Positions 54,147-62,585 of a stretch of DNA of 64,000 bases are shown piece by piece. Source of the stretch: an uncultured Lachnospiraceae bacterium (GTDB lineage: Bacteria > Bacillota > Clostridia > Lachnospirales > Lachnospiraceae); NCBI GenBank assembly GCA_944381635.1, contig CALWLY010000014.1, positions 1 to 64,000 on the forward strand, in the 5' to 3' direction. The notes below the pieces were generated by a model, which was not told the DNA's origin, ran no database searches, and saw only the letters and a program-made list of their open reading frames with translations. Both the position numbers and the translations under genes were made by a program. Within the stretch, counting starts at the first letter, position 1; the number at the start of each line of letters is the position of its first letter.

Positions 54147-54185
54147 TTGACATAGTGCAGGACTGTGTTATATCATGTGTATAAC
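54147..54185 (+). promoter_or_regulatory. Promoter and operator of the GntR-clpC operon
   Basis: TTGACA (54147-54152), then 16 bp, TATATC (54169-54174). Overlapping the -10 is a perfect inverted repeat GTTATA-N7-TATAAC (54167-54185), a likely binding site for the GntR protein encoded first in the operon, giving self-repression of regulator and clpC. Confidence 0.65.
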
Positions 54186-54233
54186 AAGTGGAGAATATAG
54201 CAGCCAGAACAAAAGAAAAGAAGGCGGTAATTT

Positions 54234-54614
54234 ATGATTTTGGAACTGAATTTTAACAGCGACGAAGCTCTTTATATACAGTTGCGAAACCAGATTATTT
54301 TGGGAATTGCCACAAACAGGTTTCACGAAGGGGATGTGCTCCCCAGCGTGCGCCAGCTGGCAGATGCGGTTGGAATCAATATGCACACGGTAAACAAGGC
54401 GTATACGGTTCTGAAGCAGGAAGGTTTTGTAAAAGTAGACCGCAGAAAAGGTGCGGTGATAGCGATTGATGCCAACCGGCTGGAAGCTATCGAAGAAATG
54501 AGGGTAGAATTGAAAGTACTGTTGGCAAAAGCCAGCTGCAGGAACATATCCAGAGAAGAGGTTCATGCACTGATTGACGAAATTTATGAAGAATATGGAG
54601 GACTTTCACAGTAA
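54234..54614 (+). CDS. GntR family regulator, YtrA subfamily
   Basis: A 126-residue repressor-type protein: a GntR winged helix (residues ~12-75, ALYIQLRNQIILGIATNRFHEGDVLPSVRQLADAVGINMHTVNKAYTVLKQEGFV) and a short C-terminal dimerisation part of two helices, as in the YtrA group. These usually control ABC transporter operons; here the next gene is clpC, whose ATG overlaps the stop by one base. A palindrome over the promoter suggests autoregulation. AAGGCGG precedes the ATG. Confidence 0.92.
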   Translation: MILELNFNSDEALYIQLRNQIILGIATNRFHEGDVLPSVRQLADAVGINMHTVNKAYTVLKQEGFVKVDRRKGAVIAIDANRLEAIEEMRVELKVLLAKASCRNISREEVHALIDEIYEEYGGLSQ

Positions 54615-57088
54615 TGCAGTCACAATTTACAGATAAGGCACGGACTGCTCTGATGATGGCACAGAAGGCAGCGAGGACTCTGAAACAGAATTACGTGGGA
54701 ACGGAGCACATTCTGCTCGGTCTTTTAAAAGAAGGCACAGGAGTCGCTGCAAAAGTGCTTATGGAAAACGGAGCACAGGAAGCAGAACTGAGAAATATGA
54801 TAAAGGATTTACTGGCACCGGCACAGGGAACATCGCTTTTGGAGAGGGATGGCTATTCTCCCCGTGCGCAGAGGGTGCTTGAGGAAAGCCATAAACAGGC
54901 AGAACGATTTGGTTCCATGCTGACAGGCACGGAGCATATTCTGCTGGCTTTATTAAGAGATGCAGACAACGTGGCAGTGCGGCTTTTAAATACCGCAGGT
55001 CTGTCTGTGCAGAAGGTTTATATTGATGTCCTGACCGCGATGGGACAGGACCCGGCCCTTTACAAGGAAGATATGGCCAGAAAAAATAAAAAGAAAGGTT
55101 CTACCGCAACGCTGGATCAGTACAGCCGGGATCTGACGGCTCTGGCAAAAGCAGGGAAACTGGATCCGGTCATCGGCAGGGAAGAAGAAATCAAAAGAGT
55201 GATTCAGATTTTAAGCCGCAGAACCAAAAACAATCCCTGTCTGGTAGGAGAACCGGGAGTGGGAAAGACGGCCATAGTGGAAGGGCTGGCCAACAAGATT
55301 GTGGCTGGCGAAGTTCCGGATACGGTAAAGGAAAAACGAGTTCTCACTTTGGACTTATCCGGCATGATAGCGGGAAGCAAGTACCGCGGTGAGTTTGAGG
55401 AACGTATTAAAAAAGTGATCCGGGAAGTGACAGAGGACGGCAATATTTTACTGTTCCTGGATGAACTTCATACCCTGATCGGCGCGGGAGGGGCGGAAGG
55501 AGCCATTGATGCTTCCAATATTTTAAAACCGTCTCTTGCCAGAGGGGAAATCCAGCTCATCGGAGCTACTACCGTCGGTGAGTATCGAAAGTACATTGAA
55601 AAAGACGCAGCGCTTGAGCGGCGTTTCCAGCCGGTCAACGTAGAAGAGCCTACGGAAGAGGAAGCCATCGGAATCTTAAAAGGCGTGGCTCCCAAATACG
55701 AGGAACATCATAGAGTAAAAATCCTGCCGGAAGCGATGGAGGCGGCCGTAAAACTTTCCAGCCGTTACATCAACGACAGACGGCTTCCGGACAAAGCCAT
55801 TGACTTAATCGACGAGGCAGCCGCAGCGGTAAGATTAAAGAGACTGCAGACGCCCAAAGACCTTCAGACAGTGGAAGAGGAAATCAGAGAACTGGATTGT
55901 CAGATTGAGCGCTCCTTAAAGAATGAAGAATTTTCCCATGCGGGAGAACTTAAAAGAAGCCAGGATGAACTTTTGAAAAAATATCACAGACTTTCCGACC
56001 GCCATGAGAAAAAACAGGCGAAGGAAGTTTACGTAGTCACAGAAGCGGATATTGAGGATGTAGTGTCTGTATGGACCAAGATTCCGGTAAGCAAACTTGC
56101 GGAGAAAGAGAGCGAACGTCTTCTGAAGCTGGAGTCTGTTTTGCACAAACGTGTCATTGGGCAGGAGGAAGCTGTCAAAGCAGTGGCAAGGGCAATGCGC
56201 CGTGGCAGAGTGGGACTTCAGGATCCCAGACGTCCTATCGGTTCTTTCCTGTTTTTAGGTCCCACAGGAGTGGGCAAGACAGAACTGAGCAAAGCGCTGG
56301 CAGAGGCCATGTTTGGCTCGGAGAACGCGCTGATCCGTGTAGATATGTCAGAGTATATGGAAGGGCATTCCGTTTCCAAACTGATTGGTTCGCCGCCCGG
56401 TTATGTGGGATTTGAAGAAGGAGGACAGCTCAGCGAAAAAGTGCGCAGAAATCCTTATTCCGTTATCCTTTTTGACGAAGTGGAAAAGGCTCATCCGGAT
56501 GTGTTCAATGTACTTCTTCAGGTGCTGGATGATGGGCATATCACAGATTCCAAAGGAAGAAAAGTAAGCTTCAAGAATACAGTGCTGATCATGACTTCAA
56601 ACGCCGGAGCGCAGAGGATCGTCGCTCCTAAAAACCTGGGCTTTGTAAACGGCAGGGATGAGGAAAGAGATTACCAGAAGATGAAGGACGGTGTGATGGA
56701 GGAGGTAAAACGCCTGTTTAAGCCGGAATTTATCAATCGTATTGACGATATTATCGTATTCCATCCGCTGACGGTGGAAAACATGAAAGAAATCATTACA
56801 CTGCTGGCGAAAGATTTGACTGACAGATGCAAAAACCAGATGAATATCCGTCTGAGTCTGACGCCTGCTCTGAAAAACTGGCTGGTGGAGAAATATTCCG
56901 ATCTTAAAATGGGAGCCCGCCCGTTGAAACGTGCCATTCAGACACAGGTGGAAGATGCCCTGGCAGAAGAAATTCTTTCCGGAAAAGTGAAAGCCGGAGA
57001 TGATGTCAGCGTGGGATGCCACGAGGGCAAAATCACTTTCAAGGTAAAACAAGCAGGGAGAAACGAAAAAAAACAGACGAAATCCTAA
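54614..57088 (+). CDS. clpC: ATP-dependent Clp protease ATP-binding subunit ClpC
   Basis: An 824-residue AAA+ unfoldase that feeds ClpP or acts as a chaperone in proteolysis and stress control. The two N-terminal Clp repeats ([54 protein letters not shown]) are followed by Walker A GEPGVGKT near residue 212, a middle coiled domain with the UVR-like motif (~420-455), the second Walker A GPTGVGKT near 550, and [25 protein letters not shown]. Normally Firmicutes clpC sits in the ctsR-mcsA-mcsB-clpC operon; here neither mcsA/mcsB nor ctsR is present and a GntR regulator takes their place. Full length, nothing missing. Confidence 0.95.
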   Translation: MQSQFTDKARTALMMAQKAARTLKQNYVGTEHILLGLLKEGTGVAAKVLMENGAQEAELRNMIKDLLAPAQGTSLLERDGYSPRAQRVLEESHKQAERFGSMLTGTEHILLALLRDADNVAVRLLNTAGLSVQKVYIDVLTAMGQDPALYKEDMARKNKKKGSTATLDQYSRDLTALAKAGKLDPVIGREEEIKRVIQILSRRTKNNPCLVGEPGVGKTAIVEGLANKIVAGEVPDTVKEKRVLTLDLSGMIAGSKYRGEFEERIKKVIREVTEDGNILLFLDELHTLIGAGGAEGAIDASNILKPSLARGEIQLIGATTVGEYRKYIEKDAALERRFQPVNVEEPTEEEAIGILKGVAPKYEEHHRVKILPEAMEAAVKLSSRYINDRRLPDKAIDLIDEAAAAVRLKRLQTPKDLQTVEEEIRELDCQIERSLKNEEFSHAGELKRSQDELLKKYHRLSDRHEKKQAKEVYVVTEADIEDVVSVWTKIPVSKLAEKESERLLKLESVLHKRVIGQEEAVKAVARAMRRGRVGLQDPRRPIGSFLFLGPTGVGKTELSKALAEAMFGSENALIRVDMSEYMEGHSVSKLIGSPPGYVGFEEGGQLSEKVRRNPYSVILFDEVEKAHPDVFNVLLQVLDDGHITDSKGRKVSFKNTVLIMTSNAGAQRIVAPKNLGFVNGRDEERDYQKMKDGVMEEVKRLFKPEFINRIDDIIVFHPLTVENMKEIITLLAKDLTDRCKNQMNIRLSLTPALKNWLVEKYSDLKMGARPLKRAIQTQVEDALAEEILSGKVKAGDDVSVGCHEGKITFKVKQAGRNEKKQTKS

Positions 57089-57185
57089 GGCATTATAGGG
57101 TCAAAGGCTTTTGACTTTTGGCTCATGTGATAAGTACTATACCAAAAGAAAGGAAAGACACAAAAAGTGTCAAAAGGACAAGAAG

Positions 57186-57599
57186 ATGGCAGTAGTAGAA
57201 CAGCTGATCAGAGCAGAAGAAAACGGAGGTATCAGTTTCGGCAATCATCTGTTGCAGGAAAAACAGAAAAAAGAAGATTTTGAATATGCCGGAGACGTGT
57301 ACAAAGTAAAGACCTTCCAAACAATGACCAAGCTGGAGAAAAACGGAATGTTCCTGTATGAATCTGAGCCGGGTACAAGCGTGTTTTGTTTTGTGGAGAC
57401 AGAGGAAGGAGTTTCTTTCCTGGTGGAAGGAAAGGAAGACGCACAGATTACAGTAGGTCTTCAGGAAGACACAGAATATGACGTAAAAATCGGTGCAGAG
57501 GATGCCGGAAAGATGAGAACCAATCTGGGCGGAAAATTGAGCCTGAGTGTGGAACTGTCAGGATATGAGGAAGCAGTGGCAGTAAAAATCAGCAGATAA
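57186..57599 (+). CDS. Conserved small protein of unknown function (often labelled endosialidase)
   Basis: A 137-residue acidic, soluble protein. I recognise the sequence type (MAVVEQLIRAEENGGISFGN, then VYKVKTFQTMTKLEKNGMFLYESEPGTSVF and NLGGKLSLSVEL) as a conserved Clostridia protein that databases sometimes call endosialidase, a label I think is unsupported: it is short, beta-rich, without signal peptide or sialidase motifs. Start at ATG 57186 with AAAGGA upstream; the 25-residue extension to 57111 is basic and unlike the family. No partner gene is obvious. Confidence 0.75.
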   Translation: MAVVEQLIRAEENGGISFGNHLLQEKQKKEDFEYAGDVYKVKTFQTMTKLEKNGMFLYESEPGTSVFCFVETEEGVSFLVEGKEDAQITVGLQEDTEYDVKIGAEDAGKMRTNLGGKLSLSVELSGYEEAVAVKISR

Positions 57600-57643
57600 T
57601 CGTAAAAAACCATCGAAAATCAATACAAATAAAAGAAAAAGCG

Positions 57644-57705
57644 TGTGTCCCTTAAGTGAACGGCTCTCAAAAAGCCAGAGAAACTTCTGGGACACATCCT
57701 GTTTT
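57644..57705 (+). terminator. Branched hairpin, probable terminator
   Basis: TGTGTCCC / GGGACACA (57644-57651, 57689-57696) around GGCT / AGCC, followed by TCCTGTTTTAG. The T-run is short, so termination is likely but not certain. Confidence 0.55.
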
Positions 57706-57829
57706 AGAAAAAATTATGGAAACAATTAGAATGGATCATGGAAACAAGTGGAGAAAAAAGGGAAAAAATAAGTGGAAAATAAGGTGAAGATCGGGAAAAG
57801 GGATTAGGAAAATGAGAGGATGAAATACT

Positions 57830-59194
57830 ATGACAAGGGAAAAAAGAAAAACTGTTTTTTTCTGTCAGGAATGCGGATATGAGTCCTCCAAATGGATGGG
57901 ACAGTGTCCGGGATGCCGGGCCTGGAACTCCTTTGTGGAGGAAACGGTCAGCGCCAAAGCCGCAAAGGGCAGCGGCATAAAGAGAACAGAGGAGAAAACC
58001 AGGGCGTCCAGGCTTTCGGAAATTTCTATGGAAGAAGAAAGCAGGATGAGCACACATATGGAGGAGCTGGACAGAGTGCTGGGCGGAGGAATTGTACCCG
58101 GTTCTCTGATTTTGGTAGGCGGCGACCCGGGAATCGGAAAGTCCACCCTGCTTTTGCAGATGTGCAGACTTCTTAGTGCAGATCAAAGAAAGGTTTTATA
58201 TATATCCGGAGAGGAATCCCTCCGGCAGATAAAGATGAGAGCTGTGAGGCTGGGAGAATTTACAGACACTCTTTCACTGCTGTGTGAGACAAATCTGGGC
58301 GACATAGAAGCAATGATCACAGCGCAGAAACCGGAAATTGTCATTATTGACTCGATTCAGACTATGTTTCAGGAGGATGTGAGTGCGGCTCCGGGAAGTG
58401 TTTCCCAGGTAAGAGAGGCCACAGGAGTTTTGATGCGTTTGGCCAAAGGAATGGGCATTTCCATCTTTATTGTGGGACATGTGACAAAAGAGGGAACGGT
58501 GGCAGGTCCCAGAGTTCTTGAGCATATGGTAGATACGGTGCTTTATTTTGAAGGGGACAGGCATGCTTCTTACCGGATTTTGAGAGGCGTGAAAAACCGT
58601 TTTGGTTCCACCAACGAAATCGGCGTGTTTGAAATGTGCCAGGAAGGGCTTAAGGAAGTGAAAAATCCGTCGGAATTTATGTTAAACGGAAGGCCGGCAG
58701 GGGCAAGCGGCTCTGTGGTATCCTGTTCCATGGAAGGAACCAGACCCATTCTTGTGGAAATCCAGGCCCTCGTCTGTCACAGTAATTTCGGAATTCCCAG
58801 AAGGCAGGCGGCAGGCTGTGACTTTAACCGTGTCAACCTGCTTATGGCTGTGCTGGAAAAGCGGATGGGGATGCAGATTTCTGATTGCGACGCTTATGTG
58901 AACATTGCAGGGGGCATCAAAATCCAGGAGCCGGCTATCGATCTTGGCATCGTGATGGCAATTGTGTCCAGCTTTAAAAACCGCCCCATACCCGACGGAG
59001 TCATTGCTTTCGGCGAAGTGGGATTAAGCGGTGAAGTTCGTGCGGTAAATATGGTGCCGCAGAGAGTCAAAGAGGCAAAAAAACTTGGCTTTCACACCTG
59101 TATTTTGCCGAAGGTATGTATGGAAAAACTTCCCGAAATAGAAGGAATCCGGCTTGTAGGAGTGGATTCGGTGAGGGATATCGCCGATTTTTAG
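57830..59194 (+). CDS. radA: DNA repair protein RadA
   Basis: A 454-residue RecA-like protein that promotes branch migration in recombinational repair. The zinc finger Cys12, Cys15, Cys26, Cys29 is followed by Walker A GDPGIGKST near residue 97, the RadA motif KNRFG near 254 and the C-terminal Lon-protease-like domain (MGMQISDCDAYVNIAGGIKIQEPA, ~345-450; no catalytic Lys-Ser pair expected). In Firmicutes radA often follows clpC, which fits here. A GAGGATG-like site lies before the ATG. Confidence 0.96.
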   Translation: MTREKRKTVFFCQECGYESSKWMGQCPGCRAWNSFVEETVSAKAAKGSGIKRTEEKTRASRLSEISMEEESRMSTHMEELDRVLGGGIVPGSLILVGGDPGIGKSTLLLQMCRLLSADQRKVLYISGEESLRQIKMRAVRLGEFTDTLSLLCETNLGDIEAMITAQKPEIVIIDSIQTMFQEDVSAAPGSVSQVREATGVLMRLAKGMGISIFIVGHVTKEGTVAGPRVLEHMVDTVLYFEGDRHASYRILRGVKNRFGSTNEIGVFEMCQEGLKEVKNPSEFMLNGRPAGASGSVVSCSMEGTRPILVEIQALVCHSNFGIPRRQAAGCDFNRVNLLMAVLEKRMGMQISDCDAYVNIAGGIKIQEPAIDLGIVMAIVSSFKNRPIPDGVIAFGEVGLSGEVRAVNMVPQRVKEAKKLGFHTCILPKVCMEKLPEIEGIRLVGVDSVRDIADF

Positions 59195-59214
59195 CATATT
59201 CCATGCAAAAACCA

Positions 59215-59243
59215 TTGTTTTTTAAAAAAGTAGATGTTATGAT
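59215..59243 (+). promoter_or_regulatory. Promoter of the BMP lipoprotein gene
   Basis: TTGTTT (59215-59220), 17 bp, TATGAT (59238-59243), with an AAGGAGG ribosome site before 59292. Confidence 0.65.
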
Positions 59244-59291
59244 GGAGTCGTAGTTTCATATTCATAATTTAATTTAAGGAGGAAATTTGTT

Positions 59292-60497
59292 ATGAAAAAG
59301 CTTTTAGCACTTGCTATGGCATCTGTTATGGCGTTTTCTCTGGCAGCTTGCGGAAGCGGCGCACCTGCAGCAGAGACAACTCCGGCAGCAGAAAGCACAG
59401 CAGAGACAACAGAATCCACAGAAACAGCAGCAGATACTGTAGCTGCAGCAACAGAGGGAGAAGGACTGAAAATCGCAATCGTATCCAGCCCTTCAGGTGT
59501 AGATGACGGATCTTTCAACGAAGATAACTACAATGGTATCTTAAGCTTTATCGAAGCAAACCCGTCCGCTACCGTAACTCCGGTAAAAGAGCCTACCGGT
59601 GACACAGCAGCAGCAGTACAGGCAGTATCCGATATCGTAGCTGATTATGATGTTATCGTATGCTGCGGATTCCAGTTTGCAGGAATCGCACAGATTGCAC
59701 AGGACAACCCTGACGTAGATTTCATTCTGGTTGACAGTTTCCCGTCTGATGCAGAGGGCGCTACAGTAGAAGTTGACAATATCTACGCTATGACTTTTGC
59801 AGAGCAGGAAAGCGGTTTCTTTGCAGGTATGGCAGCTGCTCTTGAGACAACTACCAACAAAGTTGCAGTTGTTAACGGTATTGCATATCCTTCCAACGTA
59901 AACTACCAGTATGGTTTTGAATGCGGTGTAAAATATGTAAATGAAACAGAAGGCAAAAACGTAGAAGTTGTAGAGCTTCCTTCCTACGCAGGAACAGATA
60001 CAACAGGTGCTAATGTAGGCGGAAACTATGTAGGTTCCTTTGCTGATGAAGCTACCGGTAAAGTTGTAGGAAACGCTCTGATCGGTGAAGGCTGCGATAT
60101 CATCTTCGTAGCAGCAGGCGCTTCCGGAAACGGTGTATTTACAGCAGCAAAAGAAGCAGAAGGCGTAAAAGTAATAGGATGTGACGTTGACCAGTATGAT
60201 GACGGAGCAAACGGAGATACTAACGTAGTTCTGACAAGCGGTCTGAAAGTTATGGGCGCTAACGTAGAACGTGTTCTGAATGAAGTAAAAGACGGAACAT
60301 TCCAGGGCGCTAACGTAGTTCTGACAGCTGAGACAGATTCCACAGGTTATGTAAGCGAAGAAGGCAGATGCCAGTTATCTGCTGAAACAATCGAAAAGAT
60401 TGATGCTGCTTATGAAAAAGTAAAAGCAGGAGAAATCGTACCGGCTTCCGCAACAAACGGAATTACTCCGGATGACTTTACAGCGGCAGCTGAATAA
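59292..60497 (+). CDS. BMP family substrate-binding lipoprotein (nucleoside transport)
   Basis: A 401-residue lipoprotein, the extracellular receptor of a BMP/PnrA-type ABC importer, which bind purine nucleosides. The signal peptide ends in the lipobox LAAC with Cys20; residues 21-57 are an Ala/Thr/Glu-rich linker; the two-lobed periplasmic-binding fold follows (VSSPSGVDDGSFNEDNYNG, CCGFQFAGIAQIAQDNPDVDF, FAGMAAAL, FVAAGASGNGVFTAAKE, GCDVDQYDDG). Codon use is strongly biased to GTA, GCA and CTG, as in a highly expressed gene. The ABC genes follow only after a 550-bp stack of hairpins, so the receptor may be made in excess. Confidence 0.93.
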   Translation: MKKLLALAMASVMAFSLAACGSGAPAAETTPAAESTAETTESTETAADTVAAATEGEGLKIAIVSSPSGVDDGSFNEDNYNGILSFIEANPSATVTPVKEPTGDTAAAVQAVSDIVADYDVIVCCGFQFAGIAQIAQDNPDVDFILVDSFPSDAEGATVEVDNIYAMTFAEQESGFFAGMAAALETTTNKVAVVNGIAYPSNVNYQYGFECGVKYVNETEGKNVEVVELPSYAGTDTTGANVGGNYVGSFADEATGKVVGNALIGEGCDIIFVAAGASGNGVFTAAKEAEGVKVIGCDVDQYDDGANGDTNVVLTSGLKVMGANVERVLNEVKDGTFQGANVVLTAETDSTGYVSEEGRCQLSAETIEKIDAAYEKVKAGEIVPASATNGITPDDFTAAAE

Positions 60498-60600
60498 AAA
60501 TCTGCCGTCCGAAGGAAAAGGACAGCCAGCAGAGACTTGGGAAAAATTTTTTAAAGCATGGCTTTGAAAGTATCTGCTGTGATATAAAGTAGAAAAGGAG

Positions 60601-60709
60601 GGTGCCGCAACGTTCTTTTGAAAGGCGCCTGTTGTACCGTATTTTGTGAAGCACTGTTTTCTCACAAAATACAGTATGACAGACGAAGCCTTTTGATTCT
60701 TGCAGCACC
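60601..60709 (+). terminator. Nested long hairpin after the BMP gene
   Basis: GGTGCCGCAA / TTGCAGCACC outer stem, AAGGC / GCCTT middle stem, TATTTTGTGA / TCACAAAATA inner stem, then TTTTCTTT. It can end transcription after the receptor gene, letting a fraction read into the ABC genes. The outer arm is of the GTGCTGCAA type seen elsewhere. Confidence 0.7.
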
Positions 60710-60760
60710 TTTTCTTTATTCGGCGGGAACTTTTATTTTCCGCCGAATAAAGAAAAAAGG
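60698..60760. repeat. Palindrome starting in the upstream terminator T-run
   Basis: CTTTATTCGGCGG (60714-60726) / CCGCCGAATAAAG (60740-60752) is a perfect 13-bp stem; it extends through the T-run as CCTTTT / AAAAAAGG with a 2-base difference. Same arrangement as the palindromes at 38418 and 53913. Confidence 0.75.
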
Positions 60761-60806
60761 AATCCAGCAGTATTACGTGTGTACCCGATATGGAAGAGGG
60801 AAACAC

Positions 60807-60945
60807 TTTCTTTTGCACAATAGGAAATTTCATTTCCTATTGTGCAAAAGAAAAACGCTCCGCTGAGGATGCGCACTCGCGCGAAAGGTAACCATTGCCT
60901 GACGGCATCGCGCTCGGCGCGAGTGTGTGCCAGCGCACACACTCT
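60807..60945 (+). repeat. Dispersed element: perfect 22-bp palindrome plus block B
   Basis: Arms 60807-60828 and 60832-60853 are exact reverse complements (TTTCTTTTGCACAATAGG...). Block B follows: AACGCTCCGCTGAGGATGCG, CACTCGCGC / GCGCGAGTG, CCTGACGG, then GTGTGTGC / GCGCACACAC. The remaining ~100 bp lead to the ATPase ribosome site. Confidence 0.85.
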
Positions 60946-61049
60946 TTTATAACGGAGTGTTTCACCGGACAAAAATACAGGTGAAAAGCCGGGCCGGATA
61001 CAGACGCAATATTTGCTGTGAAAATACAAAAAAGAAAAGGGGGTCTCTT

Positions 61050-62585
61050 ATGTCAGACTATATTGTTGAAATGCGTCATATCACCAAGCGTTTCCCCGGA
61101 ATTGTGGCAAATGATGATGTATCGATCCAGATTAAAAAGGGAGAAATCTATGCACTTTTAGGTGAAAACGGCGCGGGAAAATCAACGCTGATGAGTATGC
61201 TTTTCGGTATGTACGAACCGGATGAGGGGGAAATCTATATTCGGGGAGAAAAGGTGCAGATATCTTCCCCCAACCATGCGACTAAATTAAACATCGGTAT
61301 GGTGCATCAGCATTTCAAGCTGGTACAGAATTATACCATTGCGGAAAATATCATTATGGGTATGGAACCGATCAAAAAGACACTGGGACTGTTCCCTACT
61401 GTGGATATCAAAAAGGCAAACGAGGATATCCGGGCTTTGTCTCAGAAATACGGACTGGAAGTAGAACCCACAGATCTGATTGAAAATATTAACGTATCTA
61501 CCCAGCAGAGGGTAGAAATTCTGAAAATGCTCTACAGAGAGGCCGAAATCCTTATTTTTGACGAGCCTACGGCAGTGCTGACTCCCCAGGAAATCGAGTT
61601 TCTGCTCAATATTATCCGGGGGCTGAGGGACAACGGCAAAACCATTATCCTGATCACCCATAAGCTGGAAGAAATCAAGCAGGTGGCAGACCGGTGTGCG
61701 ATCTTAAACAGAGGAAAGCTGATCGATGTGCTGGACGTAAAGAGTACTACTACAAAGAACATGGCCAACCTGATGGTAGGCCGTGAGGTAAGCTTTACGG
61801 TAGACAAAAAAGAGCCCCATTTCGGAAAAGAGATTTTGAAGGTTGAAGATCTGACGGTGAAAAACCGTGACAATTTCGAAGTGGTAAAACATGTTTCTTT
61901 TTCTGTTCATGCTGGAGAGGTGTTCGCCATTGCCGGAGTGGCGGGAAATGGTCAGGTGGAGGTGGCAGATGCCATTGCCGGACTGGCAGACGCGGCAGGC
62001 GGCAAAATTATGTTAAACGGCGTGGATATTACTCAGTATTCGATAAGAAAAAGAACCATGGAGGGAATTTCTTATATTCCGGAGGATCGTCAGAACTACG
62101 GTCTGGTTATGGACTTTACACTGTCAGAAAATCTGGGTCTGAAGGAATATTACAAAGAACCGTTTTCCAGAAAAGGAATCCTCAACAAAAAGGAATTTGA
62201 CGCATATGCGGACAAATTGATTGAAAAATATGACATTCGAAGCGGCCAGGGAAAGAAAACAGTGGTGCGCTCCATGAGCGGAGGAAACCAGCAGAAGGCC
62301 ATTATTGCCAGAGAGATCGAACTGGACTCCCCGCTGATGATTTTTGTGCAGCCTACCAGAGGTCTTGATATTGGAGCGATTGAAAATATTCACAGACAGA
62401 TCATTGGAGAGCGTGACAAAGGAAAAGCCGTCCTGCTGATTTCGCTGGAGCTGGATGAAATCATGAACTGTGCTGATACTATCGGTGTTATTTATAACGG
62501 AGAGATCCAGAAGATAGCCGATGCGAAAACGCTGACCACCAACGAAGTAGGAGAATTTATGATGGGGGTAAAACAGCATGGCTGA
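61050..62585 (+). CDS. Nucleoside ABC transporter ATP-binding protein, two-domain
   Basis: A 511-residue protein with two ABC domains in tandem, as in sugar and BMP-type nucleoside importers (NupO/RbsA-like). Domain 1: Walker A GENGAGKST at 38-46, Q-loop MVHQHFKLV, signature in NVSTQQRVEILK, Walker B LIFDEPTAVL, ITHKLEEI. Domain 2: a degenerate Walker A GVAGNGQVE near 337, signature SGGNQQK near 425, then FVQPTRGLDIGAIE, with FVQP rather than the usual D-E-P, so ATP hydrolysis is probably confined to one site, a known trait of this subfamily. AAAGGGGG precedes ATG 61050; a longer frame from 60927 runs through repeat DNA. It overlaps the permease gene by 8 nt. Confidence 0.93.
   Translation: MSDYIVEMRHITKRFPGIVANDDVSIQIKKGEIYALLGENGAGKSTLMSMLFGMYEPDEGEIYIRGEKVQISSPNHATKLNIGMVHQHFKLVQNYTIAENIIMGMEPIKKTLGLFPTVDIKKANEDIRALSQKYGLEVEPTDLIENINVSTQQRVEILKMLYREAEILIFDEPTAVLTPQEIEFLLNIIRGLRDNGKTIILITHKLEEIKQVADRCAILNRGKLIDVLDVKSTTTKNMANLMVGREVSFTVDKKEPHFGKEILKVEDLTVKNRDNFEVVKHVSFSVHAGEVFAIAGVAGNGQVEVADAIAGLADAAGGKIMLNGVDITQYSIRKRTMEGISYIPEDRQNYGLVMDFTLSENLGLKEYYKEPFSRKGILNKKEFDAYADKLIEKYDIRSGQGKKTVVRSMSGGNQQKAIIAREIELDSPLMIFVQPTRGLDIGAIENIHRQIIGERDKGKAVLLISLELDEIMNCADTIGVIYNGEIQKIADAKTLTTNEVGEFMMGVKQHG

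Noticed and set aside
57186-57599. Endosialidase function for the 137-residue protein
   Set aside because: Too short, cytosolic and without sialidase motifs; the label known for this family seems to be an annotation artefact.
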